Shown here piece after piece: positions 46,264 to 58,540 of a stretch of DNA of 64,000 nt. Made by a program: the position numbers and the translations under genes. The stretch comes from Trifolium pratense (Eukaryota; Streptophyta; Magnoliopsida; Fabales; Fabaceae). The first letter of the stretch is position 1. Each line of letters opens with the position of its first letter. Below the pieces are notes generated by a model that was not told where the DNA came from, searched no databases, and worked only from the letters and a program-made list of their open reading frames with translations. The stretch spans positions 31,236,838 through 31,300,837 of the forward strand of contig NC_060059.1 in assembly GCF_020283565.1 (NCBI RefSeq), written 5' to 3'.

Positions 46264-47929
46264 GTCCACATGGTTTTTTGTTTTAACTTAATCAAGATCT
46301 TGAATTCAATTCTTGACTTATACATATAACAATGTTAAAACTCTCCCACCAATATTACACTCATCCTACCAAATCACCACCATTGATCAAGATGTCCAAA
46401 GGGTCAATTAGTCATTTCGGAAGGGTTTATTTACACTGCACCTTCAAATCAAGATGGTCCACTCTAACCAACCATTGCCAGTTAACTGATCTAATAATTT
46501 AATGGAAAGAAAAGTTAGCTATTAGTCTATTACTATTATATATTGTACTTAATATTTTTTGTCATTCAAACCAAAGTCAGGTGAATGATGGTAGGAATTT
46601 GGAATTGTCCAAACATTATATGAAGTTGGGTTTGGTAATAAATGAAAACAATAAAAGGTGGAAAACATCTTTTATGATATTTTTTTTGGACTGATATATA
46701 TGATTCAAATTTTAATAATAGAGTTTTAGATCAAGTGAGTATAGTGACAAACCTCAATTTTCACAAGGGGACAAAATATAAAGAGTAAACAAAATATATA
46801 TTAAAATTAAAATATTAAATATTCACAATATCTTTTACTATAATACAAAAGGTGTTAGAGAATATAAACTCTGCAGTACATAATGCATTGCTGGCACTAT
46901 CACCTACAAAGTTCCAGAACCTGTTACAAAATATTCAACCACATAAAGTTGATCGAGATAATATTTATTGTTAGAATATCTCCAATAGAAATATTTAGAT
47001 GAGTTTCATACTTTCATGTAATGATGTTATTGCTTCAAAAAAAATATAATGATGTTATTATGCGACTGGTTTATATTTTGCTTCAATGAAAAAATAAAAT
47101 TCAATAAAAGTTGATCAACCTTATTTTTTCCATATGAAGAACAAGTTTTTTATTGATTCTTAATTGTCAATCTTTTCATGTTTTCTTTTAGTAAAATCAT
47201 AACCAACATATATTTCTTCGCGTGGAAAAAAATGAGGTTGATCAACTTCTAATGAATTTTATTTTTTCATTAAAGTAAAATATGAACTAGTCATATAATT
47301 GTATATCATAATATTGTAGAGATCACTTATTAATAGTGTATGAAATTTACCGTGTGTTCTTTGCGGAATGATTTGGAAATGCTCAAAGAGCATGAAGTTC
47401 TATACCAAACAAAAAAGTGCATTGATATTTAAAACTTTAAGTAGATGTATTAAAATTATGAATATATAACAATGAGAGTCGGGTTTAGTAGAAAACGTTA
47501 AACTCCTACTCCTACGCGATAAACTAAATTTTAAATTATGGTTGAAACAATTATTTATATTTAATGTCTGACACGTCTTAAATATGATTATATCCGATAT
47601 AAAAAACCTATGAGACATCAATATATATATTTTATTTGATTTGATACTCAAGATAGAAAGGAATACATATTAAGCTTGAGAAGCAAACTTTGAAAATTAA
47701 TTACATTACCATTTAACAAGTCAATTGTTACAAACAAAAACAAATGACCAACATGAACAATAATTGTATGCACACAGCAAGAACATAGTACAAATTGGCT
47801 AAGTTATACTTTTCTATTCTTGCACAACTCCTAAGAAATAAAAACAACACAATAGATAATTTCATCCATTTAAACAAACACCTTCCTTAATCCTTAGTAT
47901 ACATAAAAAAAACATGAAAAGTTTGACAA
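46264..47929. other. Spacer between the hAT nest and the KCS gene
   Basis: A+T-rich. Near 47070-47140 and 47225-47300 the phrases 'tcaatgaaaaaataaaattcaataaaagttgatcaacc' and its inverse form a stem of about 45 bp with a loop of about 100 bp, probably a MITE. No gene. Confidence 0.4.
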
Positions 47930-50900
47930 TTAAGAATCAATTACTTTTGACACTTTAGGCACATGAACAGGAAACTCATGAATCTCATCAATCCAAGGAT
48001 TCTTCTCCTTAGCAGGATTAATAGTCTTCAAAGCTTTCCAAACAGCACTATTGCACTTAAAACCAGAACCAAATGCAATTTGCCAAGTTCTATCACCTTT
48101 TTTAATCCTTCCTTTAGCTTCTGTATAAGCCAATTCATACCACAATGAACTACTAGAAGTGTTGCCAAATCTATAAAGTGTCATCCTTGATGGTTCCATA
48201 TGCCAATCACTTAAGTCAAGATTTTTTTCTAGTTCATCCAAAACTGCCCTTCCTCCAGCATGAATACAAAAATGCTCAAAAGCTAATTTAAAATCAGGAA
48301 TGTAGGGTTTTATTTTCATCTTGAAGATTTTTCGCGCAACCAATGTGGCGAAAAATAAGAGTTGTTCTGACATAGGAAGGACTAATGGTCCTAATGTTGT
48401 GATGTTTGTTTTGAGTGCTTCTCCGGCGACAGCCATTAGGTCTTTTGAGAGTGATACACCGATTCTCTTTGTGTCATCTTCTTCTTGAAAGACGCAACCG
48501 TAGGATTTGTCATCCGCACCTTTGTGTGTACGGACGGTGTGGACTAGTTGATATTTGGCTCGACGACGGTCGCGAGATTTGTTTGAGAGGATGATTGCTG
48601 CTCCTCCCATTCTGAAGAGACAATTTGAGACAAGCATTGATCTGTTGTTGCCGAAATACCAGTTGAGTGTTATGTTCTCCATGCTTACTACCAAGGCATA
48701 TGAGTTTGGGTGGACCTATATAATTGATTATCTTAGTTAGTTTTTGAATTTTGATGTAGAGAAATATATAAATAAAAATTTATTTTTCAGGTTCATTGAA
48801 TAACTAAAAAATACAAGAATTGTTCAATAAACTTAAAAAATGAATTTTTACTTGTATATGAGACTAGACGAAGAGAAATACTATAAATTAAAAACTTATG
48901 ATCTAATAATTACTAAATGGATCATATATAGTAGAAAAGTATGATTGAATATATATTAATAAAATGGATTTGTATGTTGACTTTTATTGGGTGATTACTA
49001 TTGAATCTGCAGTCATCATATGACTTGTCCTCCCTAGTCATATTTTAAAGAAGATTTATCATTAAAGTTTGAACTTGTACCATCTGATTCCTCCTATTGT
49101 GTGGAATGAAGGTCACAATCAACTTAAAAAAAAGGGTCCATAACTTAACTATGGGATACATACGGATGCATGGGATTAGGAAGGGTATTAATTAGGTTGG
49201 CAGAGCCAACAAAAATCTGCCAACAACCTTGACAACCAATATAGTACTGTGAATTGGATCAGTTGTCTAATCACTTTTAAGTAGCATCCAATAAATAGAT
49301 GCTATAAAAAATAATTCTTCCCCTTAGGTGGCATATTAAACTATATATCCACAAGTGGAAGCTAACTAAAATCTTACATGCACGTAATTAGGGGTGTACA
49401 TGGGTTGGGCAAATCCGGTCGACCCGGTCAAACCCACCCAATCCAACCCAAAAAAGTGGGTTGGGTCAGGCAATTGGGTGGATATGGATTTCAAAAATGA
49501 AAAACCCATAAAAAAATCGGGTTTCGGGTAAAACCGGACCCAACCCAAAAAACCCACTAGTGCTATGTTTCTTGAAATTTTTTTATGAAAATACTAAAGA
49601 TTTTTTCATTTGATTATTAAATATTTTTATATTAAAAATGAGTTATACTATTTTTTACGAAAATAAAAAAGATTGAATAATTTTTATAAACAAATATGAT
49701 AACTTTTCGCATTATTTTTTTAAAATTTTAAAAAATTGAATAATTTTCATAAACAAATATAGTGATTCATGGTTTAGTCATTTGATATTAAAAAAACAAA
49801 AAAAATCATTTGGATAACACGCTATCCAGCCCGTAAATTAGTAGATTTACACAAAAAAAATGGGTGATTATTTTTTGAATTTAATTTATATGCACCGTCA
49901 GTCTAAAGTTATTTTGCACATACGTCCAATAATATATCGACACATCATGTATGGTAATTAAAAACATATGATGTGTCACATTCATGAAATGATGTGGCAA
50001 CGCGTCATTGGATGTATGTGTAAAAAAAATTACACTGACGGTGCACAACAATTAAACTCTTATTTTTTATAGTGAAAAAAAGTTACCCTATTTTTCAACA
50101 AGATACATTGATTGAGTTATTTTTTATGAGAAAATATGATGATTCAATATTTAGATATTTAATAAAAAAAAATAGAAAAATAATTTGGGTAACCCACAAC
50201 CCAACCCAATCCAACCCGGAAATTAGTGGATTTACCCAACCCGGCCCAATGTTATAACGGGTGGTTATTTTACTAAACCCAACCCGGAGTACCATATGTG
50301 GTTTGGGTTTTGGTTCTGACCAAACCCAACCCAATCCGGCCCACGTACACCCCTACACGTAATAGCTTTGAACACGTTTGCTAAATTGCAAAAAAAAAAA
50401 AATTCTAGTAAAAATATGGTTTCTCTAGTAAAAATTTCTAGTATATGCATAGTAGCAAGTGCCTATGTCTCCATGATAGAGTTATAGCATCCTTATTATT
50501 TTTTATGTGGTGAGGCTGAAAATAATTAGTCATATATGTAATCATTTATAAACCAAGAAGGTATATATGAACTCGAAGAGTCTATGAACTCGAAAATAGG
50601 TTTAGTCTGATCGCAATTGTGGGTTATCATTAGATTAAACCTAGTTATTATGATGCAGACGATTCATGTTAAAGTATTCTATATAGTTGTGGGTTATGTT
50701 TAAATTAAATCTAGTTATTGTGATGCAGATGATTTATGTCAAATAATCCTCTACAGTTGTGGGTTTGTGACTAGATTAAAACAAGTTATTGTGATGCACA
50801 TGATTCATGTCAAAGAATCCTATGCAGTATGAATTAGGTTTAGTCCAATTGCTTTCGTTGGGTGTGATTGAATTAAATCAAATAGCTGCATATTAAAGAG

Positions 50901-51957
50901 GATTCATGTCAAAGAATCATTTGCGGTCTAGAATAGATTTAATCCAATTGCAGGTGGCTATTATTGGATTAAACTGAATTGTTGTACTATAGAGGATTTA
51001 AGTAAATTCTACCATCAAAAACACATTTAGTCCAATCTTAGCTGATGATTGAGATTAGATTACACCTAGTTGTTGTGATACGAAAGACTCAAGTTAAACA
51101 CTAAATAGTAATCAATTTTAAAGTTTTAAAATTCGGAAGAGATAACTGGTAAAAACAAGTGTGTGCAAAGTGCAAACCTGTAGGAGCTGTTTGGCAAGGT
51201 CAATAGAGATAAGACCGGCACTACAACCCATACCACCAAGATTATAACTCAACACATTCCCTCTCAAATTATAATGATTCACAATCATGGCAGATAATGA
51301 AGGTGTTGGATTAAACAAACTACAATTCACAACCAAAATCCCAATGTCCTTAGCCTTCACACCAGTTTTCTCCAAAACCTGATCAATAGCACCAAACATA
51401 ACCTCTTCAGCTTCTTTCCTTGCTTCAGCCATACATGGATTTGGTGGTACCCTCAATATTGCTTCTGGCAAATATGTCTTTTGTCCTAAACCTGACCTCT
51501 CAAGTATCTTCTTTTGAAACAAAAGATTTTCTTCTGTAAATGCTTTTGTCAAATTTGACCTTTCCACAAAAATTTCCCTTGTGCATGTCAAATCTTTTGG
51601 TGGTTTATAGCATGCAAAATCAACCAAGTAAATGCCTCTTGGACGTGACATGAAATAAAGGGTAGCAAGAAATACTATTAAACTTGATCCTAGTGTCATT
51701 GACACAAAGTTGAATTTGAGACTTTCATATAATTGGATTAAATCATTGATTGAAAATGTTGATAAATGAGCTGATGCTACTCCAAGAAGTGGTATTAAAA
51801 TAAGGTACATAGCATTAGAAATTAAATAGTGGTAACCAAGTTTAACATATTTAAGTTTCACGGATATTAAAAAATTTGGAAGTTTGTTTCTATCAAAAGA
51901 AATGCTTCTAGAATAAAGATTTTGTTTTTGATTATTTTGTTCTTCCATGAAGGGCAT
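47930..51957 (-). CDS. 3-ketoacyl-CoA synthase (KCS), very-long-chain fatty acid elongase
   Basis: Two exons on the minus strand (51957-51178 and 48715-47930) with a GT-AG intron of about 2.46 kb in phase 0, giving 521 residues. KCS catalyses the condensing, rate-limiting step of very-long-chain fatty acid elongation (acyl-CoA plus malonyl-CoA) in the ER membrane, feeding wax, suberin and sphingolipid synthesis. Two N-terminal hydrophobic segments lie near 43-63 and 83-103. The FAE1/CUT1-like domain follows. The catalytic Cys is C245 in [10 protein letters not shown], His is H412 in [16 protein letters not shown], and Asn is N445 in RFGNTSSSS; the spacing agrees with FAE1. Closest remembered relatives are Arabidopsis KCS4/KCS9/KCS17. 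ATG at 51957 is the first in frame; MEEQ at 51948 is an alternative start. The intron holds nested transposons and a minisatellite. A second copy lies about 16 kb away. Confidence 0.95.
48760..48885. mobile_element. Stowaway-like MITE remnant in the KCS intron
   Basis: Mirrored halves 'aaaatttatttttcaggttcattgaataac' and 'caataaacttaaaaaatgaatttttacttg' with degraded termini near the exon 2 side. Confidence 0.45.
49389..50355. mobile_element. hAT-like non-autonomous element in the KCS intron, exact 8-bp duplication
   Basis: Begins TAGGGGTGTACATGGGTTGG and ends with the inverted form (…CCACGTACACCCCTA). CACGTAAT is repeated exactly at 49381-49388 and 50356-50363. Subterminal regions are full of 'aacccaaccca'/'gggttgggt' repeats, as in hAT elements. 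It hosts the 183-bp Mutator-like MITE at 49877. No transposase. Confidence 0.88.
49877..50059. mobile_element. Mutator-like MITE nested in the hAT-like element, exact 9-bp duplication
   Basis: Left GAATTTAATTTATATGCACC and right (inverted) GAGTTTAATTGTTGTGCACC, both continuing into CGTCAGT. TTATTTTTT is repeated exactly at 49868-49876 and 50060-50068. The centre is also mirrored ('acatcatgtatgg'/'catatgatgtgtc'). Confidence 0.82.
50560..51098. repeat. Degenerate tandem repeat in the KCS intron, ~70-95-bp units
   Basis: About six imperfect units share 'ttgtgggttatgattagatt', 'aaacctagttattgtgatgc', 'agatgattcatgtcaaag' and 'aatcct'. Units 1-3 are about 70 bp; units 4-6 are longer and more diverged, with an added 'ggtttagtccaattgc' module. 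It ends about 80 bp from the splice donor of exon 1. Confidence 0.75.
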
Positions 51958-54564
51958 GCACAAAATGAGTACTACTAATTATACACTTATTTATTGGTTT
52001 TGGGATATTATGCAAAATAAAACAAAAAGGACACAAAAGTACTTAAAGTGTGTTTGTGGGGATTATTTTTTGGGGTTATAAAAAGGGAAAAAGTTTAAGG
52101 TAAAGAAGTGGAGTTTGGAAACAAAAGGGAGAAGAGAAGATCATTGAGTTGTGAAAATTTTGTTAAGATGAGAAAAGGATTATAAAGAGGTGAAAGTTGG
52201 AGGAGATTGGGTAGTGGATACAACTACCCCAACGAACATTAAATTTAATTAATTCATAACAATGTTGTAACATTCATTGAAAATTTTTGCCAACCGAAAA
52301 AATTGCGAGTTTCTTATTTTTATTTTATCTATGTATTACTGGATTCTGTACTTATGTATACGAATAAAGAGAATACAAATTTTTCTAATGTCGATTTTTC
52401 ATAATACCAATAATATTTTTGATTTTTTTAACAACAAAAATCTTTTATTACCAAACTCACCGTAACATAAAACATGTTTTTTTTTTTAACATAAGTTTAC
52501 ATAATAGAAAATATGGATCACACAGACAGATGCGGAACCTCGCCTGTCTGGCTGCTAGTTTTTTGATATAGAGGTTTCCTATTTTTTTTGTATTTATTAA
52601 ATTTTGTTTTCTTTTTGGTCAATGTATTTATTAATTTTTCTTTATGTACATTCAACAATTTAATTATTTATTTATTGAAGGTTGGTGCGCAGTACATATG
52701 TAAGTATTTTGTTTTTATGTTTATTTTGAGAATAATAGATATACTGACATACCCTAACAAGATCTCGATTTTTGTCTAACTATCTAGTTTTTTTTGGAGA
52801 ATATAGTTTTTTATGTTTGCTTACGATGTAGTTGAGGATTAAACCTACTATCTTTATTATAGTATATAAGTTTCTGTGGACCAAATTTAATGACTTTCGG
52901 AGAACATAGTTTGATATTATGAAATTTGATAAAAAAAATTTACCAAATATTTTTTTTATTTAAATTAAATGTACACCCAAATTTTTTCGAAAAATTTATT
53001 ATTGATTGAAATTTATCAACTACTTAAGTCAACTACTTGATCTATCAAATTTGATTCCTAATAATAGAAAAAAGAGTTAATTAATTTGACTATGTTAAGC
53101 TATCTTTCTTTTTAATTGTTATTGTTGGTGTATCAATTCCCATTCTAGTTCTAGTAAGTAAACGAGCAAATGCATGATTGACAGATAGATAGATTGGTAT
53201 GACCAACGTTTTTTTGGGTCAAAACCACAAGTTTCTTTTTTGACTGAGTCAAAACCACAAGCTTTGGTTTACTAGAAGTTTTTTTTTTTTTTTTTCTGGT
53301 ACATCGGTAGGATTTATTCTGATAGAGTATTTTGCTTATCATGGAGCAATATTTAATTAAGGTCATGTTAACATGTGTTTTTTATAATAAAATTGCTCCG
53401 AGATGTTGGACTAATTGGCAAAAAAACGAACGCTACAAAGTTCTTAGTGTCAGGTGTTGCTTAATGTTCTAAACAATTCTTTGGGATCGACGTTTTGATG
53501 GTAACAAAGTTGTTCAACTCATCATTTGGTATCAACATTAAAGAAGTTTTCACCATAAAGCTTAATGACAAATCTATTAGTTCAAAGTATTTAAAAGTAC
53601 AGTTGAATGGTAGTAACAAAATGGTATTCCGTCACTAAAACACACAAAAAAAAATTCATTCTAAAAACGAAATGGATTATTATGGCATCTAGTGGTCAAC
53701 AACACAACTTTAAAGTCAAACCATCTGATTGACACACTAAAAACAAAAATATTTGGAAGTAATTCCAAGATTTCTATTGACACACTTTATTTCCACACTA
53801 TTAGACTAGGTTAAAATCCATTTATTTATTTATTGTTTTCTTTGCATTGGATACTAATTCTCAATATCACAACAAATTCTAGTTTCCTTTCTTTCTTATA
53901 TTACATTTTTGCTTCATCTTAATTTTAAAATTATATCGAACAATATAATTATCTATTAGAGTAATTTGTTATTCACATATAAAATAAAGCATTTAGAAAA
54001 GAAATACATTGACAACAAATATTTTAATTTTTTTATATCAATTAATTCAAAAAAATAATATAAATATAGGCCGACCCGTTAAGCCTGCAACAGGTCAAGC
54101 TTCAATTTTAGAGCTCATATTTTAATATAAATTTTTAACCCGACCCAATAAAACTATAGAAGCACGTTAGGGCCGGCCCTAAATGAGTTGAGTAGCCCGA
54201 TTAACAACTCTAGCTGTCCCTATGAAAAAGAAGAGGTATGATGAAACCTCTAGCTATTTTGAGCACAAAAGTGGAAATCTTGTTGCACAAAATTGATATG
54301 ATTGCTAATAGTGTTTCAAAACTTCCTCCTTATGAATTAACAAAGGAGAGGAGATGTTTCTCAATATTAAGGTTGGTGGGGAAACCAAAACTACTTTTTC
54401 CAAAACTTTCCACCAAACCAATTCTCTCATCAGTTGGGAAGTAAAAAATTTCAAAAACCAAGTGACCCTAGTGGATCAAAAAAATCCAACATTAAAGTTT
54501 TGCTTGATCCGTATATTCTATTTGTCAATAACAAAAATAATCTATTCTATGTTTTACTTTAAGC
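51958..54564. other. KCS upstream region and spacer
   Basis: About 51960-52250 would hold the KCS promoter on the minus strand. A CCAAT followed by AAATAAGTG is seen near 51990, but no convincing TATA box. Further on: a short duplication of 'gtcaaaaccacaag' near 53217-53262, and near 54070-54180 'ggccgacccg…gggccggccctaa', typical of hAT subterminal DNA without a clear partner. No gene. Confidence 0.4.
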
Positions 54565-54795
54565 CCCACATGCACTAGTCATTTGAATCGAGTTATTTTT
54601 GAGTTTATGCAAAACAATTTATGAATATAAATAAATTTTTATGTATTATTTATAAGTTTTTCAAAATAGTTTATGAAAAAAAAGTCCATGAAGATACAAT
54701 TTTTGCTAGTGAGAACTTATAAAAAAAAAATTATATATTTATATAAACTATTTTTCAAAAGCTCAAAAATAAGTTAATTCAAACAGACCATAGAT
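54565..54795. mobile_element. MITE
   Basis: Left 'tcatttgaatcgagttattt' and right 'aaataagttaattcaaacag' are inverted relatives. Inside, 'aatttatgaatataaat', 'ttataagtttttcaaaatagttt' and 'aaactatttttcaaaagctc' mirror each other. Confidence 0.45.
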
Positions 54796-54804
54796 GTAGT
54801 GTTT

Positions 54805-54950
54805 TATGCCGTGTTTGGATTAAACAATTTATAGCACAAGCGTTTATCATAATATGTCCATGTATAAACTATTCCTATATCAAAAGATAAAATAAATTTT
54901 TCGTATAAGCTATAAGCTGTTTTTATAAACTATCTAGAAGAATGTTTTTT
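54805..54950. repeat. Half MITE ('gccgtgtttggattaaac')
   Basis: Resembles the left half of the LFR intron-1 repeats at 37020 and 37485. No right end found. Confidence 0.35.
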
Positions 54951-55743
54951 TTTTAATGACAAATATATTATATATTAATATAAAAATGTAAAAGTACAAG
55001 AGATGGTTTAAAATAATAGAGGTACTAGAAGTATACTCCACCAGAATCCAAACAATGTCTAAGGTAAGACAAGAAAACAAACAGACATATAAAACTACAA
55101 ATAAATAAGGAGACACACCACCAACAAACTAGAACCCATCAAAGGCACCACAACGAGAAGAAGAATACCCATCAAAAAGAGAGATGAAAGGATCAACCCA
55201 TCACACGTGATGCCACAACGCAACCACAATGCAACGACGTTTTTCCGCAACGCAAACCGTCATTTATGTCTCAAATCAAGGAAAAAGAGTAAAACAAAAA
55301 ACAAAGAATCTCAAATTCAATTTCAGAAAACAGAAAAAGAAAAAAAAAAAAAAAAAGCAAAAACTTTCCAGAGAATCAAAATTTTATGCAAAAGTTCAAA
55401 GAAACTTACTTTTATCTTTCCTTTATGTCCATTCATTTTAGAATATCTTTGTCCTTTAAATCGTTGAGCTGTTGTTGTGAAGAGTTGCAGACTTGCAGTG
55501 ACTTCAATTTATTGTTTCCTCTAAATATTTTTCATTGTCTCTTTCTTTCCTCTATTCAATCGTTGTGATATGCTCTCTGTCAAGGTAAGTTAACTACTCT
55601 TCCCTTCACTCTAGTTGAACATTTAAAGACATAAAGAAGAGGAAACACTGAATTTTCATTCATGTTGTTCTGTTCTTGCATTGGTTTCTGGCTTTTTGGA
55701 TTTTGTTTGGAAGTTTGGTTTCTAGGTTTGGTTAATTTACCAC

Positions 55744-57337
55744 TAGGGGTGGACAAGACCCGCACATCCAGCCCAGCCCGCTATACCCGGGGAAAAAACC
55801 CGAAACGGGTCGGTTTTGTACAGTGAACGGGTTCGCGGGTCCAACTTTGCGGTTTCAAGTGGTTTTGAATGGCCGGGTTCGGTTCACATAATTTGAACCA
55901 CGGATAACCGAACCGACCCGTGTTAATATTTTAATTATATTTTTCACCTACCATAATACTCTTAAACAACAACGTTTGTTGCAACTTTTTCCACTTTGTT
56001 CAGTCCCTCACTCACTTATGTTCACACACACATAAAGCTACAAACCAAACCTTAGAATATTGAAAGTGAGATCTGCCGCCCCTCTCTCACAATCACCTTC
56101 ACGGTCGTTTCTGCCTTTTCGCCGCTGTCATCTTCTCATCTTTCCTTCACAGTATTATTCATCCTCTGTTTCCGTCTTCTTTGTTTTCATTCATTAGTTT
56201 TCGTCGCTGGTATTGTTAATACTTTCTTCATTTTCACCCTCTCTATTCGATTTTTGTTTGTTATACATCCTTCACAATTTTATTTTTTTTTGTTTTTTGA
56301 TGTTGTTCTACTCACTCATGGTTTAAGCTTTTCAATCAAAGGTAATGTTTTGGTTTTTTTTTATCACTCTGTATTGAAGAACAATAATTTAGGTTTTTTT
56401 AGGATTTGTTATTTCAGTTTCTATTTTTCAAGTTTGGTTTTTTCATGTTACTATTCAACTAATTATTTTGTTAATTTGTGAGTTTGGCTTTGAGAATCTT
56501 CAATTTCTGTTTGAATTTTTCAGATCTGTGATGAACAACATACCAAAGTAGATCTGCTTGTTTTTTTTTTACTGATTTTTTTTTTCTTTACTGAATTGCA
56601 GATGCGATGAAGCAACATATTAATAACCTTTTTTTTTTTTTACTGAATTACTTGTAAAATAAAATATGTATGTATATTTTAATTTAAGGCAAATGTAAAG
56701 TAAAATTTTTATGCATAGTAGCGTTTTGAGTACAATGCTCCAAGATATCAGATGGGATACATATGAAAGTGATTTGATTTCATTATTAATTTGTTTTATT
56801 CGGTGACTTATATATGGAAGCATTCATTATTAATTTTTGCTTTGTTTTTTTTTTCTCCCAGGAACTCAAAGGTTTTGGAGGATTGAAGGAAGAAATCATG
56901 TCATTTAGATAGCGTTTATGGATTATAAGTGTTGTAATTATTTTTTTTGTTATAAAGTGTTGTAATATTTCTTAATAGTGTTTTGTTGAGTATATATTGG
57001 TTACGAATGTATTTTATAATGTGTTAATTTAATTTGACTGAAATTAAAATGAGGCAGAAAAATGATTCAAAAATGAGATAAGGGCCCAATTAGTAGAATG
57101 GATGAGACAAAGCAGCCTAATTTTTTTAAAAAAGTGGCCCATTATAAAAACAAAAATAAAAAAAACTTTTGGGCCAGATATGGTCCAACCCGTAATAAAC
57201 TACCCGTCTGACCCGTTACCCGCTTAACCCGAACCCCAAATCCAGTTCAATATGGGCCAGTTGATCTCACCCGTGGATTGGGCCGGTTTGAGTTTTTGGA
57301 CCCATACCGACCCAAACCGGCCCGTTGTCCACCCCTA
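55744..57337. mobile_element. hAT-like element, 1594 bp, exact 8-bp duplication
   Basis: Starts TAGGGGTGGACAA and ends TTGTCCACCCCTA; TTTACCAC is repeated exactly at 55736-55743 and 57338-57345. Subterminal regions are G+C-rich with many 'gggtt'/'aaccc' repeats. The ~1.0-kb core is unlike them. From about 56010 to 56340 it is C/T-rich and leader-like ('gccgcccctctctcacaatc', 'gtcgtttctgccttttcgcc'), followed by T-rich, intron-like sequence. This suggests captured promoter and 5' leader from a host gene. No transposase and no long ORF. Confidence 0.85.
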
Positions 57338-58540
57338 TTTACCACTGTGTGTATTTTGGGCTATAGGATTTTGTGTATCTTTGGGTGTTTGTTGACTTGC
57401 GGTGGGTGAGATGCTTCTTTGTTGAGAAAAACAACATATTGAAGGGCTAAATCTGAGAGAGTCAAGAACGAGAGAGAGAAGTAACATATTGAATGCGTCA
57501 GAGAATCTCACAAGAGTAAAAAGTGGTGTTTTATTATTATAATTATTTTATATTATTTCTTTAGTGGTTGGGGAAAAAATTATTCTTATATGGTCTCATG
57601 ATCAAATATAAGTTTATGGTCACACTCACAAAATTTAATTTAATTTTTTTATTTTATCCCTTGTATTATTTCTTAAATAATAAAATATTATGTGAGTGTG
57701 ACTATATGATTTAGGGACAAAATATGCATGTATTTGATTAGAATGATAAAATATGTGTTTTTGTTTATGTATCAAACAATTGTGTTTTTTTTTTTACAAT
57801 CAACAATTGTATGTTATACTTAAAATTAAATTGTGTGTTTTAATTTTAATTTATCCAGTGTTAATTATTAATGCTTTAATTAATATTCTAGATATTTATT
57901 TGGAGTTTTACAATCAAGGTCAAGGATCACAATATCTGGAGACCGTTGGAAATTTGGATCATGCACTTTAACTAATTAATATATTTATATTAATTATTTA
58001 TTATTACGGTCTAATAGATTTAATAACGGTTGAACCAGTCCAACCGATTGAACCATGACCTAGAGGTCACACCGGTTCGACCTCCAGGTTCAATTTTTAA
58101 AATATTTATATTGTACAACAATAGAACAATACATAATATTCCATAACATGACCAAAAGGAAATCCACAACGAATAATCTGTTGTGTATTTTGAAGAACAA
58201 ACTAAAGGGTGACTAGTTTTCATAAACAGAAATACTTATTACTACGAAACATTGAACAACGAAAACCACGACCATGTTACCAACCACTCATGATTTCTGT
58301 CAAACAACCAGTTATATAATTTTTTTATTAAAAAAAAAAGAAGAAACTGATCCAAATAGCTATGTTCGTGATTCTCGTTAAAAAATTCTTCGTGATATAT
58401 AGCAGTTCTGTTTCGTAAAACTCGGAATGTGATTTCATGCAAGAAGAGAATAACACATTTAAAGCAGCCATAAGATCAGGACCATCAGACCAATCATCAT
58501 TTCGACTATGTAAATCAAGACTATAATATAGTTTAAATGT
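57338..58540. other. A+T-rich spacer
   Basis: At about 58025-58100 'ccggttcgacctccaggttc' and 'tgaaccagtccaaccgattg' are typical of a plant DNA transposon subterminal region. No boundaries found, and no gene. Confidence 0.4.

Noticed and set aside
50560..51098. CRISPR-like array because of regularly spaced repeats
   Set aside because: Units are imperfect, without unique spacers, and lie in a plant intron.
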